Shown here: piece by piece, positions 27,689 to 35,568 of the stretch
How positions within the stretch are numbered: the stretch's first letter is position 1
Layout of the letters: each line of letters begins with the position of its first letter
Assembly: GCF_009193305.1 (NCBI RefSeq)
Contig: NZ_WBVS01000004.1
Span: forward strand, 1-64,000
DNA length: 64,000 nt
From: Bifidobacterium cebidarum
GTDB taxonomy: Bacteria > Actinomycetota > Actinomycetes > Actinomycetales > Bifidobacteriaceae
Direction: 5' to 3'
The notes under the pieces: model-generated
Database searches by the model: none
What the model was told of the DNA's origin: nothing
Seen by the model: only the letters and a program-made list of their open reading frames with translations
Position numbers and translations under genes: made by a program

Positions 27689-28357
27689 ATGAGCAAGATC
27701 GCAATCGCCCCTAGCATTCTGTCCGCTGACTTCTGCAACCTTGAGCGTGATCTCAAGGCCATCTCCAACGCTGACCTGGTTCACGTCGACGTTATGGATC
27801 ATCATTTCGTGCCGAACCTCACCCTTGGTGAGCCGATTGTCGGTCGCATCTGCCAGGTCACCGATTTGCCGGTCGACGTGCACCTGATGATTGAGGATCC
27901 CGATCGTTGGGCTCCCGAGTATGCGAAGCTTGGCGCCGCATCCGTTTCCTTCCATATGGGTGCCACCCACGCTCCGGTCCGTCTGGCTCGTCAGCTGCGC
28001 GACATGGGCTGCAAGGCCTGCTTCGCCGTGCGCCCGGCCGAGCCTGTCGAGCCGATTTTCGACATTCTTGATGAGTTCGACATGATTCTCGTCATGACCG
28101 TCGAGCCTGGCTTCGGTGGCCAGAAGTTCCTCGACAACCAGATGGCCAAGGTTCGCCGTCTGCGTGACGAGATCACTCGTCGAGGACTCAAGACCCGCAT
28201 CCAGGTCGATGGCGGCGTGAGCCCCAAGACCGCCCACATCGTTGCCGAAGCAGGAGCCGATGTGCTTGTGGCCGGTTCTGCCGTGTACGGCGCCGAAAGC
28301 CCGGCACAGGCCATCGACGATATTCGTGCCAAGGCCGAAGCCGCCTACAAGGACTGA
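27689..28357 (+). CDS. rpe: Ribulose-phosphate 3-epimerase
   Basis: A 222-aa TIM-barrel enzyme that interconverts ribulose-5-phosphate and xylulose-5-phosphate. In bifidobacteria xylulose-5-phosphate feeds the phosphoketolase route. IAPSILSADFCNLE, VDVMDHHFVPN, VDVHLMIEDPD, MTVEPGFGGQKF and QVDGGVSPKTA, with the metal and catalytic residues, are visible. AAGGTAGGGA precedes ATG. Confidence 0.97.
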   Translation: MSKIAIAPSILSADFCNLERDLKAISNADLVHVDVMDHHFVPNLTLGEPIVGRICQVTDLPVDVHLMIEDPDRWAPEYAKLGAASVSFHMGATHAPVRLARQLRDMGCKACFAVRPAEPVEPIFDILDEFDMILVMTVEPGFGGQKFLDNQMAKVRRLRDEITRRGLKTRIQVDGGVSPKTAHIVAEAGADVLVAGSAVYGAESPAQAIDDIRAKAEAAYKD

Positions 28358-28408
28358 AATTATCCAGGTCGCCCACTCAAGGGCTTCCGTAATAAAGGAC
28401 ATTACATT

Positions 28409-28672
28409 ATGAAGACGTTTGAATCCCTGTTCGCCGAGCTCTCCGAAAAGGCCAAAACTCGTCCGGAAGGCTCCCTGACCGTTGACGAGCTCGACAAGGG
28501 TACCCATTTCATCGGCAAGAAGATTATCGAAGAGGCCGGTGAGACCTGGATGGCCGCCGAATACGAAGGCGCTGACCGTACCGCCGAGGAGATGAGCCAG
28601 CTGATATACCATGTGCAGGTCATGATGATCAAGCACGGACTCACCCTCGAGGACGTGTACAAGCACCTGTGA
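28409..28672 (+). CDS. hisE: Phosphoribosyl-ATP pyrophosphohydrolase
   Basis: An 87-aa all-helical MazG-like enzyme acting second in histidine synthesis. Its length is standard for monofunctional HisE. Motif [15 protein letters not shown] with EE and the helix [14 protein letters not shown] (nucleotide- and metal-binding) are seen. It is 115 bases before hisG, its pathway predecessor. Confidence 0.95.
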   Translation: MKTFESLFAELSEKAKTRPEGSLTVDELDKGTHFIGKKIIEEAGETWMAAEYEGADRTAEEMSQLIYHVQVMMIKHGLTLEDVYKHL

Positions 28673-28680
28673 GTTTTCAA

Positions 28681-28706
28681 GGCCCGGTGCCAAGTAGGTC
28701 CGGGCC
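28681..28706 (+). terminator. Hairpin after hisE
   Basis: GGCCCGG (28681-28687) and CCGGGCC (28700-28706) form a short GC-rich stem. Without a T-run it may be an attenuator, as hisG lies 80 bases on. Confidence 0.4.
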
Positions 28707-28787
28707 TACTTGATCTTTGCACTGATTCGCCGCCACTACTTCATCATTTATTCAATAACCAACTCCCGATAGGGGAGAGGAGTCATC

Positions 28788-29639
28788 ATGCTGAGAATCG
28801 CCGTACCCAACAAGGGAATGCTGTCCGAGCCGGCATGGAACATGCTCGCCGAGGCCGGTTACCGTCTGCGTACCAACACTCGCCAGCTCGTGGTTCAGGA
28901 TCCCGACAACGATATCGAACTGTTCTACCTGCGTCCGCTCGATATCGCAGTGTACGTGGGCCGTGGTGCCATTGATGTCGGCATCACAGGAGAGGATCTG
29001 CTCAAGAACTCCGGCACGGCCGCCCTCGAACATATGCCGCTTGGCTTCGGTGCCTCGACCTTCCGTTTCGCGGCGCCGAACGAATCTCCGATTTCCACGC
29101 TCGAAGACATTCAGGGCAAGCGAGTCGGCACCACGTTCGACAAGCTCGTTCACGACTACTTGGTGGAGCATGGTGTTGAAGCCGAAACCATCCATTTGGA
29201 TGGTGCTGTGGAATCTTCCGTGCAGCTGGGTGTGGCCGATCTGATCGCCGATGTGGTCTCCACCGGTACCACGCTGCGCAATGCCGGCCTGCGCGTGTTC
29301 TCCGAACCACTCATGCATTCCGAAGCCTGCCTGATCCGTTCTCCGCGCCTCGACAAGGACGATCCTCGTCTGGCCGTGCTGTCCCGCCGTCTTAAGGGCG
29401 TGCTCACGGCACACCAGTACGTGCTGATGGACTATGACATTCCTGTCAGCAAGGTCGCCGCCGCCGTGGCCGTGACCCCGGGATTCGAAAGCCCGACCAT
29501 CTCCCCGCTGCATGATAAGCAGTGGAACGCCGTACGAGTCATGGTCCCCAAGGCCAAGGTCAACCAGCTTATGGATGATTTGTATGAAGTAGGGGCACGC
29601 GGCATCATCGTTACCGCGTTGCAGGCCTCTCGCATTTAA
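28788..29639 (+). CDS. hisG: ATP phosphoribosyltransferase
   Basis: A 283-aa first enzyme of histidine synthesis, long form (HisG_L) with the C-terminal regulatory domain. The sequences [39 protein letters not shown] and [20 protein letters not shown] are seen. Long-form HisG is inhibited by histidine. It is preceded by GGGGAGAGGAG. hisE and hisG probably form one transcript, continuing to 29654. Confidence 0.97.
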   Translation: MLRIAVPNKGMLSEPAWNMLAEAGYRLRTNTRQLVVQDPDNDIELFYLRPLDIAVYVGRGAIDVGITGEDLLKNSGTAALEHMPLGFGASTFRFAAPNESPISTLEDIQGKRVGTTFDKLVHDYLVEHGVEAETIHLDGAVESSVQLGVADLIADVVSTGTTLRNAGLRVFSEPLMHSEACLIRSPRLDKDDPRLAVLSRRLKGVLTAHQYVLMDYDIPVSKVAAAVAVTPGFESPTISPLHDKQWNAVRVMVPKAKVNQLMDDLYEVGARGIIVTALQASRI

Positions 29640-29653
29640 ACTATTAAGCCGTT

Positions 29654-30271
29654 ATGACCCATCAGAATGTCGATACGAAATACAGTCCGGAAGCTCGTGA
29701 CATCTACTTCACGATTCCGAATCTGATCAGTGCACTAAGAATCATTTCGATTCCATTCATCACCGCACTGATCTCACACCATCAGATGATTGCGGCGTTG
29801 ACGTTGATCGCTATTTCCTCGGCATCTGATGGAGTCGACGGCATTATCGCGCGCAAATTCAACCAGGTCAGCAAAATCGGCCAGATTCTCGATCCTCTGG
29901 CCGACAGATTGTTGATTATCTGCTCGATTCTTGCCCTCGGGCTTGCCGGCATCATCCCCATGTGGATGCTCATCGTCGTTGGTCTGCGTGACCTGTGGAT
30001 GGCGATTCAGGTGTTGTGGCTTGCCCAATATGGATATGGCCCATTACCGGTCCATTTCGTCGGGAAGGCAGGCACGGCACTGCTGATGATTTCCATCGTG
30101 GCGCTGATCGTGGCCGACTTGGGTACCAGTGCATTCTTCCACACACTGTATTTGGCGGCTCTTGCGGCCGGTGTCTGGGGAATCGCGATGTATTGGCTTG
30201 CCGGATATATCTACACCCGTCAGGGCGTGACCTTGCTGCGCAAGGAACTGGGGGAGAAGTATGGCGCCTGA
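29654..30271 (+). CDS. CDP-alcohol phosphatidyltransferase family protein
   Basis: A 205-aa membrane enzyme with about six helices. The family motif DG-x2-AR-x8-G-x3-D-x3-D is present as DGVDGIIARKFNQVSKIGQI followed by LDPLADR. It most resembles PgsA-type glycerol-phosphate or inositol-phosphate transferases; the acceptor alcohol cannot be fixed from sequence. It overlaps the next gene by 11 bases (30261-30271), suggesting translational coupling with the DUF881 cluster. It uses CDP-DAG from CdsA. Confidence 0.88.
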   Translation: MTHQNVDTKYSPEARDIYFTIPNLISALRIISIPFITALISHHQMIAALTLIAISSASDGVDGIIARKFNQVSKIGQILDPLADRLLIICSILALGLAGIIPMWMLIVVGLRDLWMAIQVLWLAQYGYGPLPVHFVGKAGTALLMISIVALIVADLGTSAFFHTLYLAALAAGVWGIAMYWLAGYIYTRQGVTLLRKELGEKYGA

Positions 30272-31238
30272 TTCCGTTGCACCGGTCTCCTTCCCTGTGC
30301 CGCAGGAGAATACGCCAGTGCATCGTCGCGCCGTTTTTTCTCGTTCCATACGCGGCATAGACTCCCATCATGCCCTCGCCGCAACGGACGACATCGCTAT
30401 CCGAGCCCGGCGTCGTCGCAAAACCGATGATGATTCCCTGCGCCTCATCGATGATTTGGTCAACCGTCCAATGGACCCGATGTTCTCGGATTCCAGGTTG
30501 GTTCATGAGCATCGTTCGGCAGTGTCGATATGGTTTAACCGCATCGTCGTGTTCCTTATCTGCGTAGGCGTCGGTTTTGCCGGCAGTTTGTTTGTCCAAC
30601 AGCTGCAATCCGATCCCCGCAAGCAGGTCAGGCAGACCTTGATCAGCCAGCTGGAGGATCGAAACGATACGATTACCCAGCTGACCGGTGATGTCAACGC
30701 GTTGAAAACCCAAGTTGATGATCAGTCGAAGAGAATCTCCGGCAATGTGAAAAGCGACACTTTGATTCAAGACGAATTGGTCAATGGCACCGTACGAGTA
30801 ACCGGTCCGGGAATCACCATGACATTGGCCGATCCGATCGCCGCAAGCCAATCCGATCAATCCACTTCCACCCGTGTAGGCAGCAGCAACAACATCCGTG
30901 TCGTCACCGATTTGGATCTGCAGCAGCTTGTCTCGCTGATGTTTGGCAATGGTGCCGAGGCAATCGCCATCAACGGCAATCGTATCGGTGCGCAAACATC
31001 CATTCGCAAGGCCGGCGGACATATTCTCATCGGTATGACCGCCATCGAAAGTCCCTACACCATTGAGGCCATTGGCGATAAAAATGTGCTAGCGGAGCAG
31101 ATGGGCAGCAGAAAACTTGCAAGCCTTTACGATTCATTCAAAAAAGCCGGTATCTACCCTCAGGTCAGTACATCGAATTCGATTACACTTGAAGCAGCAG
31201 TAGCTGGTGATATCCAGTATGCAGAGAGGAATAAGTAA
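30261..31238 (+). CDS. DUF881 domain membrane protein (1)
   Basis: A 325-aa protein with a long charged cytoplasmic N-terminus (about 90 residues), one membrane segment near residues 90-110, a short coiled coil and a DUF881 extracellular domain (VNGTVRVTGPGITMTLADP, EAIAINGNRIGAQTSIRKAGG). The stop TAA shares a base with the ATG of the next gene (TAATG). Such proteins accompany Sbp and FtsR in actinobacteria and are thought to act at the cell envelope; the role is not established. Confidence 0.88.
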   Translation: MAPDSVAPVSFPVPQENTPVHRRAVFSRSIRGIDSHHALAATDDIAIRARRRRKTDDDSLRLIDDLVNRPMDPMFSDSRLVHEHRSAVSIWFNRIVVFLICVGVGFAGSLFVQQLQSDPRKQVRQTLISQLEDRNDTITQLTGDVNALKTQVDDQSKRISGNVKSDTLIQDELVNGTVRVTGPGITMTLADPIAASQSDQSTSTRVGSSNNIRVVTDLDLQQLVSLMFGNGAEAIAINGNRIGAQTSIRKAGGHILIGMTAIESPYTIEAIGDKNVLAEQMGSRKLASLYDSFKKAGIYPQVSTSNSITLEAAVAGDIQYAERNK

Positions 31239-31570
31239 TGGCAGCGGTTCTGGGTCTGATTATCGGAGTTGTTGTCGGCGTATTCGTGCGTCCGGACATC
31301 CCCGTTGTTGTGCAGCCCTATCTGCCCATCATGGTGGTTGCCGCCCTTGACGCTTTGCTCGGCGCCGCGCGAGCCTACTTCGAGCGCAGCTTCTCTGACC
31401 GAGTGTTCGTCATTTCCTTCCTGGCGAATGTGATCACCGCAACATTATTGGTGTTCCTCGGCAATCAGCTCGGTGTGGGATCCCAGCTGCAGACTGCGGT
31501 CATCGTGGTGCTCGGCATACGAATCTTCTCCAATGTCTCCGCCATCAGGCGATTCATCTTCAGAGGCTGA
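31238..31570 (+). CDS. Small basic protein Sbp, DUF1290
   Basis: A 110-aa membrane protein with three to four helices. It starts VLGLIIGVVVGVFVRPDIPV and contains FANVITATLLVF-type helices, matching the DUF1290 (small basic protein) family. It lies between the two DUF881 genes with 1-bp and 2-bp junctions, so the three are cotranscribed and coupled. In other Gram-positive bacteria Sbp sits near FtsZ-associated division genes, so a division link is an inference. Confidence 0.9.
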   Translation: MAAVLGLIIGVVVGVFVRPDIPVVVQPYLPIMVVAALDALLGAARAYFERSFSDRVFVISFLANVITATLLVFLGNQLGVGSQLQTAVIVVLGIRIFSNVSAIRRFIFRG

Positions 31571-31572
31571 CC

Positions 31573-32394
31573 ATGGCACGTAGGTCTCGATCAAACAACA
31601 TGCTGGAGAAGCTTCACGACCAGCATGCCCAGGATAAAGTCAACGACCGGATGGAAACCGGGTCGTTTCCTAAAGTGCGCAAAAAACCACGTAGGGATTT
31701 GAACCGCCACACCAATCGCTCTCGCCTCATCTCCTCCATTCTGGTCATGCTCATGTGCGCCTTGCTGGGCTTTGCCTACATGAGCCAGATCAACAACACC
31801 AAATCGACCTATGAGACACTGGACGAAAATGAACTGGTCCGCCTGCTCAACGAGTCGAATACGCAGATTTCCAATCTTGAACAGCGTAAAAGCCAGCTTT
31901 CCAGCCAGCTCAATTCACTGAAATCCGCTGCCAACGAGCAGGAGCAGGCTCGTAAGATCGCAAAACAGAATGAGGAAACCAGCGGATTGATTTCCGGCAG
32001 ATTGGCGGCACGCGGCAGGGGAGTGACCGTTACCATCAGCAAGGGCACCTCGGCAAAAGTCGATGCTTCGATCATGTTTAATTTGATTGAAGAACTGCGC
32101 AATGCAGGAGCGGAGGTCATGGCTGTGAACGAAGTCCGTGTGGTCGCCTCCACCTATATCCAGGATGCCGATAGCGGACTTGTCTGCGATGGCATCACCA
32201 TCGAACCGCCATATACCGTCAAGGCAATCGGCAACCCACAGGAGCTCTCCAATGCGGTCGATATCGCTGGAGGTGTCGGCGCCCAGCTTCAAGTCAAATA
32301 TGGTGCTACTGTCGATGTACAGTCTTCGGATAACATCATCATTGACGAAGTGCGTGAAGCTACGCAAAATAAGTATGCAAAGACGGTAGAATGA
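31573..32394 (+). CDS. DUF881 domain membrane protein (2)
   Basis: A 273-aa paralogue-type partner of the gene at 30261. It has a cytoplasmic Lys/Arg-rich N-terminus, a membrane helix at about residues 50-70, a long coiled coil (YETLDENELVRLLNESNTQI, then ISNLEQRKSQLSSQ) and a DUF881 domain (LAARGRGVTVTISKG, MAVNEVRVVASTYI). It sits 2 bases after Sbp and 6 bases before the FHA gene, in one operon. Confidence 0.9.
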   Translation: MARRSRSNNMLEKLHDQHAQDKVNDRMETGSFPKVRKKPRRDLNRHTNRSRLISSILVMLMCALLGFAYMSQINNTKSTYETLDENELVRLLNESNTQISNLEQRKSQLSSQLNSLKSAANEQEQARKIAKQNEETSGLISGRLAARGRGVTVTISKGTSAKVDASIMFNLIEELRNAGAEVMAVNEVRVVASTYIQDADSGLVCDGITIEPPYTVKAIGNPQELSNAVDIAGGVGAQLQVKYGATVDVQSSDNIIIDEVREATQNKYAKTVE

Positions 32395-32400
32395 GGAGTT

Positions 32401-32844
32401 ATGACTGATCCGATTCCAAGCGCAGGCGAAACCACCATCATTGGTCTGCCTGCCATTAATGTGCTGCCCGTTACCTCCACCGGCGATCGTCCGCTGACCC
32501 AGGAGGATTTGGATACCATCACGCGTCTGTCCGACGGTACGGCTTTGCTGATTTCCACCAGGGGAGCAGTTTCCGGTTCCCGCTACCTGCTTGATGAGGA
32601 TGAGATCACCGTAGGTCGCGACCCCCGCGCCGACATTCTTCTCGACGACTCCACCGTGTCTCGTCAGCATGCGGTGTTCCGCCGAGTCGGTGGGAAGTTC
32701 TCGGTGATTGATGCCGGCAGCCTGAACGGCACCTATGTGAACCGTCAGCGTGTCGATCAGGCGGTGTTGAAGAACGGTGACGAAATTATGATTGGCAAGT
32801 TCCGCCTCGTCTTCTTCACCAAATCTGCTGTTATCTCTCAGTAG
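32401..32844 (+). CDS. FHA-domain protein, GarA-like
   Basis: A 147-aa cytoplasmic protein. The forkhead-associated domain (about residues 60-145) shows GRDPRADILLDDSTVSRQHA and SLNGTYVNRQRVD, the phosphothreonine-binding core. The N-terminal GETTII carries a TT pair that resembles the kinase-target motif (ETT) of GarA. In mycobacteria GarA controls 2-oxoglutarate and glutamate metabolism when phosphorylated by PknB or PknG; that function here is an inference from family. GAGGAG precedes ATG. Confidence 0.88.
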   Translation: MTDPIPSAGETTIIGLPAINVLPVTSTGDRPLTQEDLDTITRLSDGTALLISTRGAVSGSRYLLDEDEITVGRDPRADILLDDSTVSRQHAVFRRVGGKFSVIDAGSLNGTYVNRQRVDQAVLKNGDEIMIGKFRLVFFTKSAVISQ

Positions 32845-32863
32845 TATTCATTGCTTTTCGCCT

Positions 32864-32909
32864 TACACTGGTGTCAGCATTGCAAATCATGCGGTTACTC
32901 GCCAGTGTA
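32864..32909 (+). promoter_or_regulatory. Inverted repeat upstream of ftsR
   Basis: TACACTGG (32864-32871) and CCAGTGTA (32902-32909) flank a 30-base loop, just before the ftsR start. It could be an RNA hairpin in the leader or an operator. The function is unknown. Confidence 0.4.
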
Positions 32910-32925
32910 GGTGAAGGGGTGTGTG

Positions 32926-33558
32926 ATGGGAGCAACAGGTCTGCATCTTCATATTCCGCTCGAGGAGCGTGATAGTTTGAACGATGAAGCGATTCAGGGG
33001 GAGTTGTTCTCCAATGCTGATGAGCAGGAGGCCAAGCGCGGCTACCGCGGCACTGTGGCCTCCAAAGTGGCTGGCATCACCTATCGACAGCTCGACTACT
33101 GGGCGCGCAAACAGATTGTCGAGCCTTCGATAACCCCATCACACGGTTCCGGCTCACGCCGACTGTATTCGTTTAAGGATGTGGTGATTCTTGCCGTGTC
33201 CAAACGATTGCTGGATGCCGGCGTGAATCTGCAGAATGTCACTGCGGCCATCGGTTTTCTGACTCAGCGAAGTGTTGATCAGTTGGCTCACGTCACCATC
33301 ATGTGTGACGGCCAGCATGTACATGAATGCACCACCAGCGAACAAATGCTTGAGCTGTTGCAAAGCGGTAAGGCCGTATTCGCCGTCTCGGTCGGTTCAT
33401 TATGGCATCAGATCGAGGCCGCTTTGGAACACGAGGATTACGTCGACTTGGAGGCACAGCCGATGAAAATCAGTGCCAATCGACCAATCGACGAGCTGAC
33501 TGCCATGCGTATGCGCAAGAAGCTTGAAGCTCGACGGCTGCAGCGAGGAATGGCTTGA
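32926..33558 (+). CDS. ftsR: MerR-family regulator FtsR
   Basis: A 210-aa MerR-type DNA-binding protein. The helix-turn-helix region reads TYRQLDYWARKQIVEPS, with SRRLYSFKDVVILAVSK and LLDAGVNLQNV downstream, as in actinobacterial FtsR. In Corynebacterium FtsR controls ftsZ. The C-terminal half contains no known ligand site. AAGGGG (32914-32919) 6 bases upstream favours the ATG at 32926; the frame begins at 32911. It is in the DUF881-Sbp-FHA cluster but separated by an 80-base gap. Confidence 0.88.
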   Translation: MGATGLHLHIPLEERDSLNDEAIQGELFSNADEQEAKRGYRGTVASKVAGITYRQLDYWARKQIVEPSITPSHGSGSRRLYSFKDVVILAVSKRLLDAGVNLQNVTAAIGFLTQRSVDQLAHVTIMCDGQHVHECTTSEQMLELLQSGKAVFAVSVGSLWHQIEAALEHEDYVDLEAQPMKISANRPIDELTAMRMRKKLEARRLQRGMA

Positions 33559-33573
33559 CTCGATGAGATTCCA

Positions 33574-33609
33574 GACGATTTGTTGAGTATATCGACAAAT
33601 CGTCTTTTT
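33574..33609 (+). terminator. Terminator of ftsR
   Basis: GACGATTTGT (33574-33583) pairs with ACAAATCGTC (33595-33604), followed by TTTTT. Confidence 0.88.
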
Positions 33610-33658
33610 GCATATGCATAGATATTACTGAATCGGACCGAATAATACGGAGATTGAT

Positions 33659-34060
33659 ATGACGATGTTCGTGGAACTTTTGCCGGCATTGCTATGGATC
33701 ATTGCAGCGGTATTGGCACTCAACATCATTGGCATGACTGTCATACGTGGCCATATATTCACTCCACGGAGCAAACGTCCGCCGGTCTATCCAGTGAGTT
33801 GGAACATGGTGATGCTGCACGTCGCATCGTTCATCATGGCTATTGTGCCGTTTCCGGTGTATGCGTTGACCGCTGACCAGATGGATGTCGACGTGCGTGG
33901 TTTCTATGAGATGAATGCATTCGCTGCAGCAATCGTCATCATTGTGCTGGTGATGCTTGAGATTCTGGTGATGTATCTTCAGGCGCATCATGCAATGGAA
34001 GCCGAAATGGACCGGCAACTTGGCATCGCAATCCATAAAAACAGTGCTAGAGAAAAATAG
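33659..34060 (+). CDS. Hypothetical three-helix membrane protein
   Basis: A 133-aa protein with three hydrophobic helices (residues about 7-27, 49-70, 87-110) and a short hydrophilic tail. A GGAG site lies before ATG. The loop between helices 1 and 2 has a run of basic residues and prolines (RSKRPPVYPV). No family was recognised. It lies 49 bases after the ftsR terminator and ends before the 28-bp inverted repeat. Confidence 0.65.
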   Translation: MTMFVELLPALLWIIAAVLALNIIGMTVIRGHIFTPRSKRPPVYPVSWNMVMLHVASFIMAIVPFPVYALTADQMDVDVRGFYEMNAFAAAIVIIVLVMLEILVMYLQAHHAMEAEMDRQLGIAIHKNSAREK

Positions 34061-34111
34061 CCGATAATGTACGTTATGTCAGATTAGATTACGCTTCTTA
34101 TTCTCCGATAC

Positions 34112-34125
34112 GAGAGTCGACTCTC
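34112..34125. promoter_or_regulatory. 14-bp perfect palindrome
   Basis: GAGAGTCGACTCTC is self-complementary. It lies between convergent genes, about 50 bases after the hypothetical membrane protein. As it has no promoter next to it, its role is unclear. Confidence 0.5.
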
Positions 34126-34148
34126 CATAGAACTTACTTCACAAGTAG

Positions 34149-34236
34149 CTGGAGGGCGATGTATCTGTTGCTCGGGCGTAAGACTTGGCCCGAGCGGCCC
34201 GGAGCGAACCCGAGCAACAGATACATCGCCCTCCAG
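34149..34236. repeat. Perfect 28-bp inverted repeat with a third overlapping arm
   Basis: The left arm 34149-34176 is the exact complement of the right arm 34209-34236. The 32-base loop contains CCCGAGC (34189-34195), a second copy of the arm tip, able to pair with GCTCGGG (34170-34176), so two mutually exclusive structures exist. It lies between convergent genes, with no T-run on either strand. It is probably a bidirectional terminator or structured RNA element. Confidence 0.85.
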
Positions 34237-34258
34237 CGTCAAATTCTAATAAAACGAA

Positions 34259-34978
34259 TCAGTGCGAGGCGAAGTAACGATTCGCCGCGTCTTCAAGCTG
34301 ATCGGTGGTTTCGATGATTTCGTACACGCCGTGTTCTTCCATTTCGCCTTCCGGAGCGTACCCCCAGCGGCAACCAATGGTATCGAGTCCGCAGGCACGA
34401 GCACCATCAATATCGGTGTAACGGTCGCCGATCATGACGGCCTTATCCCCCTGTGCCGCGTCAAAACCGATCTTCTCGAAGCAGTAGCGGATAACCTGAT
34501 CTTTATCGAGACGCGTGTTGTCTTTGGAAGCGCCGTAAATGCCATCGAGCAATTCAGTCAAATGGAAATGCTCGCAGATCGGAATGCACTGATATTCGGG
34601 CTTGCAGCTGGCCAATGCCAGGTAATAACCGTCTTCGCGCAGCTTCTGCAGCTGTTCACGGATACCGGGGAACACGACATTCACCAAGCGGCCTGGCACC
34701 TTGTTGCCGGGCTCGTTCGGATCGTCGAACACGGCTTTGTCCGCATAATAGCTGCGGTAAATATCGACTGCGTGATCGAGCTCGTCCTCCGGCACATGGT
34801 TGCGCTGCAATGATTCGATGATGGCCGGTCCGATGAATCGTTTCAACTCGGCATCATCGGGAACCGGACGTCCCAACGCCTCAAAGGTTTTGACTACGGA
34901 AGCGATGATACCGCCATCGGACTTGGTCAGCGTGCCATCGAGATCAAGCAGAACCACGTTCCTCGGATGCTGTGCCAT
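34259..34978 (-). CDS. HAD-family hydrolase, phosphoglycolate-phosphatase-like
   Basis: A 239-aa protein with the HAD motifs: nucleophile DLDGTLTKSD near residue 12, a Thr/Ser motif 2 region (LALASCKPEY), and MIGDRYTDIDGARACG with the acidic pair. The cap region is helical, as in Gph-type phosphatases. It hydrolyses a small phosphate ester; the substrate is unknown. GGGGAG lies before ATG. The stop codon is 23 bases from the 34149-34236 hairpin. Confidence 0.86.
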   Translation of the reverse strand: MAQHPRNVVLLDLDGTLTKSDGGIIASVVKTFEALGRPVPDDAELKRFIGPAIIESLQRNHVPEDELDHAVDIYRSYYADKAVFDDPNEPGNKVPGRLVNVVFPGIREQLQKLREDGYYLALASCKPEYQCIPICEHFHLTELLDGIYGASKDNTRLDKDQVIRYCFEKIGFDAAQGDKAVMIGDRYTDIDGARACGLDTIGCRWGYAPEGEMEEHGVYEIIETTDQLEDAANRYFASH

Positions 34979-35063
34979 GGTGAGGTACTCCCCTGTTTTC
35001 TTTCTCTAATGTGTTGTCGCCCATTGTGCTACGTGATGTACGGCGACATATCCAGCAATGATT

Positions 35064-35088
35064 ATGCCCAGTCGGTTTGACTGGGCAT
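35064..35088 (-). terminator. Terminator after rbpA
   Basis: ATGCCCAGTC (35064-35073) pairs with GACTGGGCAT (35079-35088) across a 5-base loop. It follows the rbpA stop on the minus strand. No T-run is obvious. Confidence 0.6.
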
Positions 35089-35132
35089 TGGTTTACGTGT
35101 TGTTCACTCACGCATAGTGGAATCCGGCGAAC

Positions 35133-35480
35133 TCACTCGTAATCCGGAATCCAACCATCACGATGCATCTGCAGGCGCTTCTCCAGCAGCTTGGCCAGCT
35201 CTTCTTCGCTACGGCGCTCAAGCAGCATGTCCCAATGAGTGCGGCTCGGCTTGCTGATTTCGTCGGCCTCGCGATCCTCATCGCCTTCACGATGGGCTAC
35301 GGCACCACAGCGGCACTCCCACTCATCAGGCACTTCGGCGCCTTCGGCAAACGGCAAGATGGTACGGTGACCCTTCGGGCACACATATGCCACATCGTTT
35401 CGTGCAGCGAAATCGACGTTGTCGTCAGATTCCAGTGATTTCGCTCCGATGCTCATACCCCTGAGGCTACGTTCTGCCAT
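35133..35480 (-). CDS. rbpA: RNA polymerase-binding protein RbpA
   Basis: A 115-aa actinobacteria-specific transcription activator that binds the principal sigma factor and the RNA polymerase beta prime subunit. The zinc-type pair CPKGH and CRCGA is present (KGHRTILPF, DEWECRCG), followed by the sigma-interacting C-terminal helix with KPSRTHWDML and ERRSEEELAKLLE. AAGGAGG precedes ATG. RbpA presence supports the actinobacterial assignment. Confidence 0.95.
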   Translation of the reverse strand: MAERSLRGMSIGAKSLESDDNVDFAARNDVAYVCPKGHRTILPFAEGAEVPDEWECRCGAVAHREGDEDREADEISKPSRTHWDMLLERRSEEELAKLLEKRLQMHRDGWIPDYE

Positions 35481-35568
35481 ATTGGCATCCTCCTTGCAAT
35501 TTCAATAACCGTACTACTGTACGCAACAGTTCGGACTTGGCTGGTATTCCCAGGCGTAACACAGCTCG

